From Sphaerosporella brunnea (lineage: Eukaryota; Ascomycota; Pezizomycetes; Pezizales; Pyronemataceae), in NCBI GenBank assembly GCA_008704415.1, contig VXIS01000005.1, forward strand, positions 1 to 64,000: a DNA stretch of 64,000 nt, read 5' to 3'. The position numbers were made by a program, and so were the translations under genes. Every line of letters starts with the position of its first letter. The stretch's first letter is position 1. Below the pieces are notes generated by a model. The model was not told the origin of the DNA, ran no database searches, and saw nothing but the letters and a program-made list of their open reading frames with translations. Below are positions 54,411 through 64,000 of this stretch, in pieces.

Positions 54411-57053
54411 TCAGGTCCAAGAGCCTGTACTCCCTGCTGTTACAGGCCGCCGGTCATCCATGGGAATTTCCGAAGAGGCGGAGGGAGTGTCGCCTGGCAC
54501 TGGTAGCTTAGGCTTATCCGCCATCGAATCCCGTAACACCCAACGCCTGATGGTGTAGACCACCTGGTTTAAGCCGAAACGTGCGTGCTGGTGTGTTGAA
54601 ACTGAGAACACTCTGTCCAATTCTTCTAGAGAGCGTCCTGCTCTTGTTAGCATGGAATAAAAAAAGCGCTTCGATTGTGGCATGTACCTTTGGTTTCCGG
54701 CACGAGGCTAGAGGGAATTAGCAGGAGCTCATAGAAAAGGGGAACTGAGAGATCTTACAAAAGAACTAAGAAAAACCCTATCAGATTCCATGCAGCGTAG
54801 AATCCAAAAAGTCCTTCAGGACGCATCTTCCGCTTCATGCTGGGGTAGGACATCGTGACGCAGAAATTGAATCCCCAAGTCACAGCTAGAACGGCCCCTT
54901 GCTTAGTTTTTCTTTCACTGAAGGAAGAAGTGATGGAGGAACTACGAACCTGTGGCGATTGCCATCCCAATCTCACGTACGTAGAGTGGATAACTAGAAC
55001 CGTTTGTTACCTTTTGGCCGAAACAAGGTGATTATAGGGGCGGACGAACCATTCTGCAGAATACGTGAAAGGCACTGGCCCTTCTCCCGGAGAATAGGCC
55101 ACGGCAAAGAGGTAGATCCCCACCATCACAACTGCAGTCTTAGTTTTCTCATGTTGGATCAAAAACGCCAGGCTTGTGAGCAACATGAAAACAGACATCA
55201 GTGGAAAGGTTGCCAGGAGCAGTCTCCGGCGGCCTGATACCGTGTCGATTATTCTGACGGCAGGTAAGGCGAAGAGAAAATTGATGAGGCCAAATCCCAT
55301 GGTGAATACCAACGCCTTCTGGCGGGGGACACCTGCAGTTGTGATGGTTTCGGTCGAGTACTAAGCACAGTGATTAGTCCGAAGAGGATGTTCGAAGGTG
55401 GAAGAAAGGGAGCACAGAGGATGAACATGAACACTGGTATTGACACCACAGAATTGCTGCATAAACATTACCACAAACTATGAGGGTATTCAGTTCGAAG
55501 GCTCTGGTAGCGAGATAAGTACCAATTAAGACTACATACAGAAGCTTGCAGAGCGCGCCTGTTCCGCGGTATTGTAAACATCTCGACCCAACGATGATGC
55601 TGGGTGTCGATCACCCGTTCGGCATGCAAGAGGCAATGAATGTAGAAGAGGTCTCTGGCAGCCTGCAGCCGAGAGTTTCGGAGCTGACAGAGTGAGTTGT
55701 ATGCCTTATTATATTCGCCGCGTCTCATGTACCACCTAGAGGTATAATGAGTTTCTAACCCATAAGATCATGGAAAAATGTGATTACCGCGGTGACTCGG
55801 GTACAAAATAGACATGAATGCAAACCAGAAGGGGGAGAATCATTGGGCTTCCGACCATTAATCGCCATGCCAGGCTCTAACCTAGAGATCAGTAGGCCTG
55901 CCATAAAATTTAAGCAGAGAAGAGGGAAATCTCACACAACCCTTGGCCAGCAAAACCTCCTGGGAGGCATTTTGGCACAAAGAACTTCCTGCATCGCCTA
56001 CACGATAGAATATCACACCCATGAGAGTCCCCAAGAAGATGCCCAAGGCGGTAAAGGTCTGCCACTGCATTACCAATGCACCTCTGATAGAGCTTGGAGC
56101 TGCTTCTGCCGCGAATACCGGGACAGTTGCACTCTTCGGACCAATTGCGAGCCCTGTTCAGGTTATACTTCTGTTCAGGTAACTTCGCAAAGGCTCGCAC
56201 ATACCGAGAAGGAAGCGTATAGCGAACATCTGCTGCCAGGTCATCGTGAAACTTTGGCCAAGGCAGGTTATTGACGAAATGAGGCACGTTATGAAGATGG
56301 CTCCGCGCCGCCCCGCCAAACGATTTAGTGGGCCTGTCAGCAGCAGACAGCTGAAAAAGCAGCACAAAAGCGGTGCGCTAGTGACAAGACCTTCAATAGC
56401 CCAGTGAGAAAGAGGACAGAGACGGTGTGCAAGGATTCCAAAGGCAAAGCCCACCATAGAGATCTTCCCGATTGTCCAGGCCAAAGGCGGAGCGGTACAT
56501 AATGTTGGCTTCGATCTGTCGGTAAACGAGAACCGTGGGCTGGAATTGAAGACCTACCCCCGTTGGTTGCACTTCTGGTTGTTCATTATTAGAACAAAGC
56601 GTAGAATAAATCGAGACAACGACTGAGCAACGACACTCACTGGTCCCAGCCTTGCACAGCCGCTGCCGCTGCACACACGGCAATCAATGAATACAGCTTC
56701 CTTGGCTGCTTCCACCGGTTTGTGGTTTCCAGTCTAAGAATATCGTTGTCCTTTTCTGTCAATTGGAGGTTTTCGTCCGGATGCTGCCATGCTTCGTTGT
56801 TCTGCGCCAGCACTGCAGCATCTTCAAAACGGACGAATTCGTCCTCGGGTAAACCATAGCGTTCGGCGAAAGCCCGGCCAAGTTCTCTCAGCTTGGGTCG
56901 ATCGAGATTGAGGAGAGGGTTGGAGAGCACTCCGAACTCATGCTCTTTGCAGTTGGTTGAGAGGATGCGATCGAGTTCGAATTCCGGTTCAGTCATGGAT
57001 GGGCTAAAGTTTTGTTTTGGGCTGGCTTTCAGATCCATTGCAACCTGGCTCAC
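54411..57053 (-). CDS. MFS sugar porter, 13 exons with two micro-exons
   Basis: Exons on the minus strand: 57053-56641, 56574-56558, 56508-56455, 56390-56205, 56153-55936, 55876-55788, 55735-55540, 55477-55427, 55360-55050, 54993-54950, 54897-54759, 54707-54688 and 54640-54411. They join in frame to 655 residues. Hallmarks of the fungal GWDQ-type sugar porters appear in order: VQGWDQ in span 1, NGAN after it, PLNRLAGRRGAIF, GPKSATVPVFAAE, RGALVMQWQ, YFVPESPRW, FTMGFGLINFLFALPA, YSPGEGPVPFTYSAE, PLYVREIGMA, GFYAAWN and VPETKAGRSLEELD. The whole chain is recognisable, so the gene looks functional despite weak donors (GTTCAT at 55426, GTTCGT at 55049 and 54949). The substrate is probably a sugar or polyol. 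An in-frame ATG at 57038 could be the true start. Confidence 0.82.
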
Positions 57054-57788
57054 GGGGGGTTATTGTGTTCTTTTATGTATCTGAGTTTGGAAAGAAGGGA
57101 GCTGGTGTGGGACCTGAATGGCCGCCTTGCCGTCGGGTTCGGCCACCAACCGCGCAGCTGAAAACAAGATGCATGACCAGTCACAATGTGACACGCTGCA
57201 CCAGAGGGGTTTGGCACAGGCGCAGAGTGCCATCACCAGGAAAAACAGATTACATAAGTCTGGGTCCGTCTTGCGCTGGCCAACTCGCAAGGCTAAGCAT
57301 GAACGCATGAACGCCCTTTCGCTATTGATTGAAGTGCAAGGCTGGTAGCATCAACAACTGCAGAAGAAGACGACGCTGGAATCTTGCTTTTTGTTTCGTC
57401 GTTGTCTGGCGGCCGCTGATCGTCTGGAAGCTGTGGTGCATGGTCCTTCGTTCTCGTTGTTCGGTTATCCAATCGGCTTCCCCGACATCCACGCGCACCG
57501 CACGCACAATTATTACCACGCAGGCAGTGGTTCTTCCCGAACCCTTTTGGCACCACCCACCGAGACGGCCTGCAGCAAGCTGTGCAACCGCACTCGAGGC
57601 CAGCGTGATCGGGATCGGGAATGCATTCTCGTTGCTTTCAACCCTGAGCCCCCCCGGCTTGATTTCAACACTCCCACTCTAAAACCCTGCCAACTTCCCG
57701 CAACCACAGCCTTCCACCGCATCCATTTCTCGCATCTTTACCTGGACTGCCAGCGCCTCTCCATACGGTATCTTCACACAGAGCGAGT
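57054..57788. promoter_or_regulatory. Divergent promoter region
   Basis: The MFS gene starts to the left and the NLR-like gene to the right, so this 735-bp interval carries both promoters. The right part is rich in CCA/CTC, like a fungal leader. No gene or specific site was recognised. Confidence 0.45.
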
Positions 57789-59452
57789 ATGGCAGGTTTT
57801 GGATTCAGCCCTGCGGATATTGTTACAGCAGTGAAGCTCAGCTGGAAGTTGTATCACGACTGTCTCGTGGGTTGAAATCGCCGCCAAAATGGGGCGTATG
57901 AACTGAACAGAACAACAGCTAGTGGCTTACGAGGCACCAGATGCCTTCAGACAGCTCGTGAACGAACTCCAGTCATTGCAGGCAACTTTGCGGATGCTCA
58001 GGGACAATGCGGATACACTCGGTCCGCAACGGAAAGAAGCCGTGCAAGGAGGAGTGGAAAAACTGTGTGAGAACACTGAAGGCGCTCGAAAAGCTCATGG
58101 CACGGTTCGACAAACTCGCCACCAGCAACCGGTTGCAATTCTGGAGGAGAATACAGTGGTCAATCTATCAGGGCTCAATCGAAGAATTTCGAGCTCGAAT
58201 AATGGCCCATACATGCACGCTCTCTTTGACTATCTCCACAATTGGCAGGTTCGTGGCCCGATTCGACCACCTCGAAAGGCCTGGTCTCACTAGGTAACTT
58301 GGACAGCGCTACTCTACTTGACATCCCAAGGACGACTCGAGAGAGCACTCGCCCGTCCGCTTGACGCTTTGAATTCCCACCGAGCGGTTCTCTTACGCCG
58401 CATCCCATTGACACTGATCCGCCGTCTTCCCTTCCAATCTCACCGCCAGAATCGATGATCAGAGGGAGTATAGACTCTGACACAACACTCGTCGGACCTT
58501 TGCCAGCATCTACAATTATCTCCTGATAATTCCTCCCATAGCTCGAAATCACCATTATTTGACTCAATCCTGCAGCCTACGGATGTCACGATAGAATCTG
58601 AAGAGGAGGCGGAAGCGTCGTCAAACAGCTCCACCGACATCCTTAAAGTAGTAGCTGATGCCGAGTTGGCTCTATCCACGTGCAGCAACGATCAAACTTC
58701 GAGACGGCCCCGATCCCCTCCCGTAGTTGAGCCTCCATATCCGGATTATGTGGTTGATGAGGGCCACCGCGAAACGCTTTCAGATTTGCGCCTCCTCCCA
58801 GCGGAATTGGAATTCAGTCACCGTGGAGGAGTGGTTACAAAATGCTGCTTGGTGGCTACTAAAGGTTTCTTCCCCAGAAATCGTACAATATGTAACTTTG
58901 GACTGTTAACTCTCGTGCAGAGTCGGACCCTGTACTCCGTCTACCAACGTGACAGTCGTTGCGAGAGCCCACATTCCTCTCTATGTGGGTCCAGCATACG
59001 ACCCAATCATTTTTCGGACCAAGAACCTAGGGAGATTTCATTGTTGCTCGCACTCGAAGATTTGAAGAAGGTTTCGTGGATTGTTTACAATGTCGTATTG
59101 AAGATGAATCGCGGGCCTCATCGCTCACGTACACCAATCTCAAGCTCTTCCACGATCTCACCCATGTACGTATCATACTCTGGTTGATAGGTCCTTCCCC
59201 TCTAAACGTTGATGTAAGGCTATTCACTGTGACTTCCCGAAACTACGAAGAGGAGAGGCACAGCTCGAAGACAGGAGGAGAACGCCACAGCTTACCACTA
59301 CCATCTGGAACGTCCATACGTGTTTGACATGAAAATCAAGGACGGCCTCATCCCCAAACAGCAATGCGGTGACCATGCTCGATGGATCACCGTTGAAGAC
59401 GCAGATGCCGGCCTTGAAGCGGAGGGGGAACACGTCCTGTTCAGAACGTAGA
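57789..59452 (+). pseudogene. Frame-broken gene with fungal N-terminal (NLR-type) domain
   Basis: The start MAGFGFSPADIVTAVKLSWK (57789), an intron (57870-57918, donor GTGGGT, branch GAACTGAAC) and exon 2 (LVAYEAPDAFRQLVNELQSL) match the N-terminal helical domain that fungi place ahead of NACHT or other NLR-type modules. Near 58020-58050 the conserved reading moves by one base into KEEWKNCVRTLKALEKLMAR and FWRRIQW...EEFRARIMAHT. Further on, a Ser-rich linker (about 58480-58800) is followed by the motif VEEWLQNAAWWLLK in another frame, and a last part with YHYHLERPYVFDMKIKDGLI ends at a TAG (59450-59452). No intron can repair the first shift. It is either a decaying gene or one with sequencing indels. 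Confidence 0.6.
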
Positions 59453-62012
59453 TCCAGCTCTTGTCTCCGGATGGCCCCTTCTAACTTTGCTAACCAGGGC
59501 ATCGTTTAGATTGTAAATGCTGCAATTGGCAGCGCAGAGTGTCGCAACAGAAGTATGGGTGCGCCATATCTTCTTGTCTTGTGGGGAAAAGACGGCGAGA
59601 GCGAATGCAAGGCCAGCATCTGCAATCAAACAGGCGTTGTTCACTTATCGCGCAATTGTCTGTGTACATTCACGCACTCGGACATTCAAGCAAGCTATCA
59701 CTGACATGGCACACCGAAGTGATGGGAGGACTTTTTGGCGTCGATATCACAGGCTTCCTCCAGCAGCAATATTCCCAACACTCCAACTAATGGTTTCCTG
59801 GCCAAACTTGCGCTGAAATATTCCGGTTGCATTGAATTCCTCAATAAAGAAGGCATGTCGCCCAAGAAGGGTTTCAAATGTGTAAACTGACACAAAGGTA
59901 ATTTTGGCTATATTTTTTGAATAAGGAGAGGAAAAGGGAAAGGGAGAGTTCCACACGCAATCCCCGGCAGCTCCTTGAGTTAACCAAAGATCGAGAAGAA
60001 AGGTCGGACAAGGAGGAATTGGTTGGAGCCTCCAGTGTAGTTTTGAGATCACTCCGGCATGTCCTTGGCTGATAATATTCAGTGTTGTCAAAACCTATCG
60101 AAAGTTTTGTTTTGAGACACCAGAGTTGCAGAATTCACTTAAACTTTTGCGAGCTCCGGATCCTGAAACCGTAGAAGGGGTTTTGGAACGAAGTCGTCGT
60201 CTTGTCATCACCACGTCTCCCATGCAAGAGCCCCAAAGTGGCAAAAGCTTTCTCTTTCCTGCTCCGCTAAATCGTTCGTGTACTACACACAGGTGATAGT
60301 CCTACCAGTTGACCACGTAATACGTTAAAAGTCCTGACCTTGACTCCCCTGAGCATGCTTTTGAAGTTCTCGGACTGCAGCCAGAGAGATAGCGTCAAGC
60401 TCCCGGACTATCACTAGAGTGGTAGTCGCGTTTATAACCGGACACAGCCCAACTTGTGCTTTAGCCTTATTTTTCGCTCTTCAAAGGGTAATCATATCCT
60501 CAAAACCGCTGATTGAAGCATTTGAACACCGCTAGACCATACGGGAATTCACGAGACAAACTACTCAACTACTCAGTATCTGCAAAGTGGCAAAGTTTTT
60601 CTATCGAAATAGAAGGCACATGCTTGTATACTGAATAGCCCCAGTGACGTCGAACAACAATCACGGCTTGCTTGTGTCAAGCCACCGACATGGAGTCTGC
60701 CGAACAGTTGAGAGCAATCCATATGGTATCTCTATGTTGAATGACGGGGTGTCTTCTTCGATCTTCTATGGAGCCTGAGGCGCCCCTTTGTTTTTGTTGT
60801 TAAGCTGACATCAAGCTTTCTATTCCCTAAAACTGTTGATTTTGTTTCTTGACCCACGGCGTCCAGTGCACGAGGGGAATTCCGCCTTTCGGTCCATTTC
60901 CTGGCGCATTCTTACCTTCATTACAGATTACGTCTCGAATCATTCGATGAAATTCACGACCTCAAGGAAACGGAGAATGCACCGTTCGATCACTGGTTGT
61001 GAGAAAACTCTGCCACAAAAGATCACTTTCAGGACCTTGACGGTAGGAGTCTTGCACACACAGGACGTGCCCTGCTCACATCTTATCCACGACAGTCCCC
61101 AGCAACTTTGTCAAACCTGACTTCTAGAGGCTATTTAGATGCTGCGGTATTGAAGTATAATTCTTTCCGTGCACACCGGTGGCGAATAGGAGACAGCAAG
61201 GTAAGCTCGCGTGAAGTACGAAGAAACAGGTCTCCCAGAACTGGGTTCAGCAAGAAAGGAAAGGGCCCAAAATCTACCGCCAATTGTTCTATGTTGGACA
61301 GTGATTGAGGAGAACAGCTGCTAGTGCGTTTGGACGACGAGCCAGGCGCACTTGGCTGTCTGCAGCTTGTTGTTTACACCTTCAGTTTATCCCCAATGTC
61401 TCATAACGAATCCAATCCGTCAGTGACATTCCCAACGGCATGGGCCACGGGCAGAGCTTTCATAATCCAGGCTCGGAAAAGGTCACACTGCACGCAAAGG
61501 CCTACTGCGAGGTTCCTGCATACATCTGGGACGATGAAATGCGGTCGACTCAAGGGTGTTGGGCAAGGGTCAGTCGAGAAGGAAGGATATGTCACGTTGC
61601 AGTTCGATACGTGCAGAGGTAGTAGCTTGACCTAAAAGATAGCAGTTCAAGCTTGACGATTTTCCGCAGAGACTGAAACTTTTGCCGATAAAGCAGGATT
61701 TGTAATGCCCATAGGTGTGTTGCCGTTGCTTAATTTATTTTTTTCTCTATGGGCTCTTGATCGGACAAATGGATCTGACCTACGGATAGATCGTAATCGA
61801 TGTACTGCAGCGAGGCTCCTCAGAAGAAACATTTTTTGTGTTTGGCAAAGGTCAAAAGAGCCCCATATGAACCGACAAACCAAGCCTAATCATTAGCAAT
61901 CACCTCGAACCGGTCGATTACATCCTGAATTCATGAATTAGGTCTCACTGTTCATCCTAACAAGCACATCGTACTGTCTATGGCACCCCCAGAAACAACC
62001 CCAACCAATAAA
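59453..62012. other. Exon-like remnants on the plus strand, no intact gene
   Basis: Several stretches read as protein but do not form a complete gene. About 60090-60290 encodes VKTYRKFCFETPELQNSLK and PETVEGVLERSRRLVITTS, ending at a GT. About 60925-61200 encodes FDEIHDLKETENAPFDHWL, an in-frame TGA, then ENSATKDHFQDLDGRSLAH, and runs to a GTAAGC donor. About 61324-61620 has further open frames. They may be downstream parts of the preceding broken gene or a second broken gene. No family could be named. An interval near 60.3-60.9 kb shows nothing. Confidence 0.4.
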
Positions 62013-63928
62013 TCATGACCCCCGAATTGAACTCATATCATTGACACAATCATACACGCCCAGGTTCGCACCCTTCTGAGGCGTTGTCTCGTTGGTAGTA
62101 GAGATACGGCCATCCCGCTCGTAAGAGATGGGAGAGTCCTTCCTAACATAGTCGGCCCACACCTCATCCATTGGTTCGAGGGTGGCACAAAGTCGCTCCG
62201 CGCGGCCCAAAGTTTGTCGCCCACCGGTGGCCAGAAGTCGAGTGTGGCGATGGTGTAAGATCTTTGGAGAAAACGACGGGGAGTCCTTGATCTTGCGGGT
62301 GATGGCTTTGTCCCCGCCGGGTTTGCGGGGTTGTAGGTGAGCCGGATGCTGCGGGCAGACTGCACGAAACCTGGTGACTTCCCTGCCCGTTGACGCTTGG
62401 TTCACGCCGGACACGAATGCCCTCGAAGATGCTCCACAGATCTCGCCAGTGAAGGCGAGCTCGACGATGCTGTTGCCGACGGGGAAGCATTCAGCTGATT
62501 GCTTGCAGCGTGATGTTGCCGTCGTCGATCTCGGCGCGGATGCCGCCGGCCGTTGATGATGGCTGCTGCTGCTGCTGCGCTCCCGTAGTCTTCCCCTTGA
62601 GTCCCAGCGGAAAATGTCCCGATCGTGCACTCGGCGATGCAGGTGCTCGGATCAGTGGTTATTCGTGACGCCGAGCAGCGTGGTTTGGTAGGAGGCTAAG
62701 GCTTTGGGACCATCCGTTGACCTGCGCTTGCAGACCTGGGTCTTGCGTGGTGGCTTGGTAAGGTGGATAGGCGCACCCTCGTAGGATGCGATCTTTCCCC
62801 ACCGGTCGTACTCCACGGTCGATGGAGCCCAAGGTAATCGCCCCATCGGAAGGCCTGGACGCTGAACCCCTCGTCGCCGTCGAGGTTTGGTTTCGATGGT
62901 GGGGTACTTTTCCCTTCGCACCCGCCATGGTTTTCCGAGAAGAGGTGTGCGAGTGGTCGCCGATGATCAAAGGAATGTCGTTGGTGTTTTTGGCAGCTCA
63001 ATGTCCTTGTCGTTACCCGATGTGGGTGAGAGCAACCCGATGCCTTGACATCTGCGATGCCGCGCTTTGCTCTCCTCGCAGTGCGCTTGGCCGCCGCAAC
63101 GGGGTCTTCAAACTTGGTTCGGCGCTGGCTTTCGAGATCCCGGCCGGTGGTCTCGGTAGTCACTGCAAGGACTGCGAGCTTGTGCTCCTTGAAGACAGGT
63201 ATGGGACCAAGGCCGCTGGACAGGTTGGTGTTTTGCTGTGGATGTTTGCTGGAAATGATGGGGAATCGAGCTCGTGCAGGAAGTTCGCGAGCAGTCCGTC
63301 TCGTTGTCGAACTCGTGGTTTCCAAGCGTCATGGCATCGAATCCAAGCTGGTTCAGCGTCAAGGCGATCTTCTCGCCTTTGAACAGAGTGTAGAAAAGAG
63401 TGCCCTAAGCTTTTCGTGAGCTTTGTGGCCACGTGGAAGCCTGAACTCTTGATTACGCACCTGGAACTCGTCACCTGCGTTCAGCAGCAGAGAGTTCTTG
63501 TGCGTTCGTCTCGTCTGGTCGAGAACCGTCTTGACGCGCGAGTATCCTCCGACGCAGCCCTTGGAAGGATCCGTACACGACGAACCGCTTGAGCGGAACT
63601 GATCAAGATGACTTCCGGCTTCGTCAGTCCGTCCCCCAGATCTCCAAAAACCAGAGAGAGAGAAAATAACATACGCATGGACATCATTGATGTGATAAAA
63701 CGAGAGTTCATAGTTCCCAGGATTCTTCAGCTTCCCGTTCCTCCACTTCCCAGCAGCATCCCACCAGCCACCACCACCACCACCACCATTCGCGTAACCC
63801 TGATCTCTCCTGTCCAGTTTCCGACGGGACACAAGTCTGTCCACGACGACCTCGGCATTGACCACCACCACTCCTCCAAAGAGCGACAGCGCCTCCAAGG
63901 CGAACGCAATTCCGGTAAAGAACTTCAT
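62013..63928 (-). pseudogene. 5'-nucleotidase/metallophosphoesterase with multiple frameshifts
   Basis: Exons 63928-63675, 63611-63461 and 63404 onward. The first part is intact: a signal-like N-terminus, a Gly run, YELSFYHINDVHAHLDQFRS (metal-binding D-x-H), LLLNAGDEFQGT, and TLGNHEFDN (N-H-E/D). From about 63297 on, the expected protein continues without large loss but hops between frames: ANFLHELD, SGLGPIPVFKEHKLAVLAV, TKFEDPVAA, VALTHIG, LIIGDHSHT, KIASYEGAPIHLT, then in the C-terminal domain YTIATLDF and PMDEVWADYVRKDSPISYER. At least eight single-base shifts are needed, while amino-acid identity within each piece is good. The family hydrolyses extracellular or vacuolar nucleotides and related esters. 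As written the gene cannot make the full enzyme. Confidence 0.75.
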
Positions 63929-64000
63929 CCTTCCGTGCGAGGAACTCGAATCGTGTTGTCGACGTCGGCAGCGAGGTTGTCGAGCTACAGGCGGCCGCAC
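63929..64000. promoter_or_regulatory. Upstream edge of the 5'-nucleotidase gene
   Basis: The last 72 bases are the sequence just upstream of the nucleotidase start codon, cut off by the window edge. Nothing specific is visible. Confidence 0.4.

Noticed and set aside
54411..57053. Calling the MFS gene a pseudogene because of its many broken open frames
   Set aside because: All twelve introns have GT/AG ends and restore one continuous frame with the family motifs in order, so splicing explains the breaks.
1..64000. CRISPR array, operons, prophage or rRNA operon
   Set aside because: None is present. The spliceosomal introns and gene set are eukaryotic, and no regularly spaced direct repeats with unique spacers were seen.

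Overview
The window is nuclear DNA of a filamentous ascomycete (Pezizomycotina). Introns are short (about 45-80 nt), start GTAAGT/GTATGT-like, carry a CTNAC-type branch site and end in AG. The gene set (a PARP-ubiquitin-conjugating-enzyme fusion, a hybrid histidine kinase, a nonaspanin, fungal sugar porters) and C-to-T type decay in a transposon remnant fit the same group. No species is assigned.

Left part, 1-33.8 kb, is mostly ordinary gene-rich sequence. It holds the start of a COG7-like gene (minus, cut by the window edge), a six-exon PARP/UBC fusion (plus), a 2145-residue intron-free coiled-coil protein with about 25 internal repeats (plus), and a 2224-residue hybrid histidine kinase (minus). 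A 4 kb gene-free stretch follows, then a LENG1/CIR_N protein (minus), a TM9/EMP70 nonaspanin (minus), a tRNA-Tyr beside an inverted-repeat element, and an aspartic-protease-like single-span membrane protein that appears to lack catalytic motifs (minus).

Middle part, 33.8-54.4 kb, is a patchy accessory region. It has a second tRNA-Tyr and a tRNA-Tyr pseudogene, three inverted-repeat elements (35.4, 45.8-46.3 and 53.1-53.6 kb), and two Tad-like LINE 3' remnants. It also has several lineage-specific small genes, including two adjacent three-exon genes for proteins of 115 and 110 residues with two membrane spans each. Core genes are embedded in it: an alpha/beta hydrolase, a membrane-anchored short-chain dehydrogenase, and proteasome lid subunit Rpn6.

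Right part, 54.4-64 kb, has a 13-exon sugar porter (MFS) gene with micro-exons of 17 and 20 nt. It is followed by a frame-broken gene with the fungal N-terminal domain often found on NLR-like proteins, more exon-like remnants, and a 5'-nucleotidase whose amino-acid sequence is recognisable but crosses many single-base frameshifts. The last two may share one cause: real decay, or uncorrected indels in this end of the assembly.

The genes do not form an operon or an obvious metabolic cluster. Most are independent housekeeping functions: Golgi tethering, endomembrane trafficking, proteasome, splicing-related and signalling. Exon joins were derived by hand from splice signals and reading frame; coordinates of spliced genes give the outer limits, and the exons are listed in the evidence.
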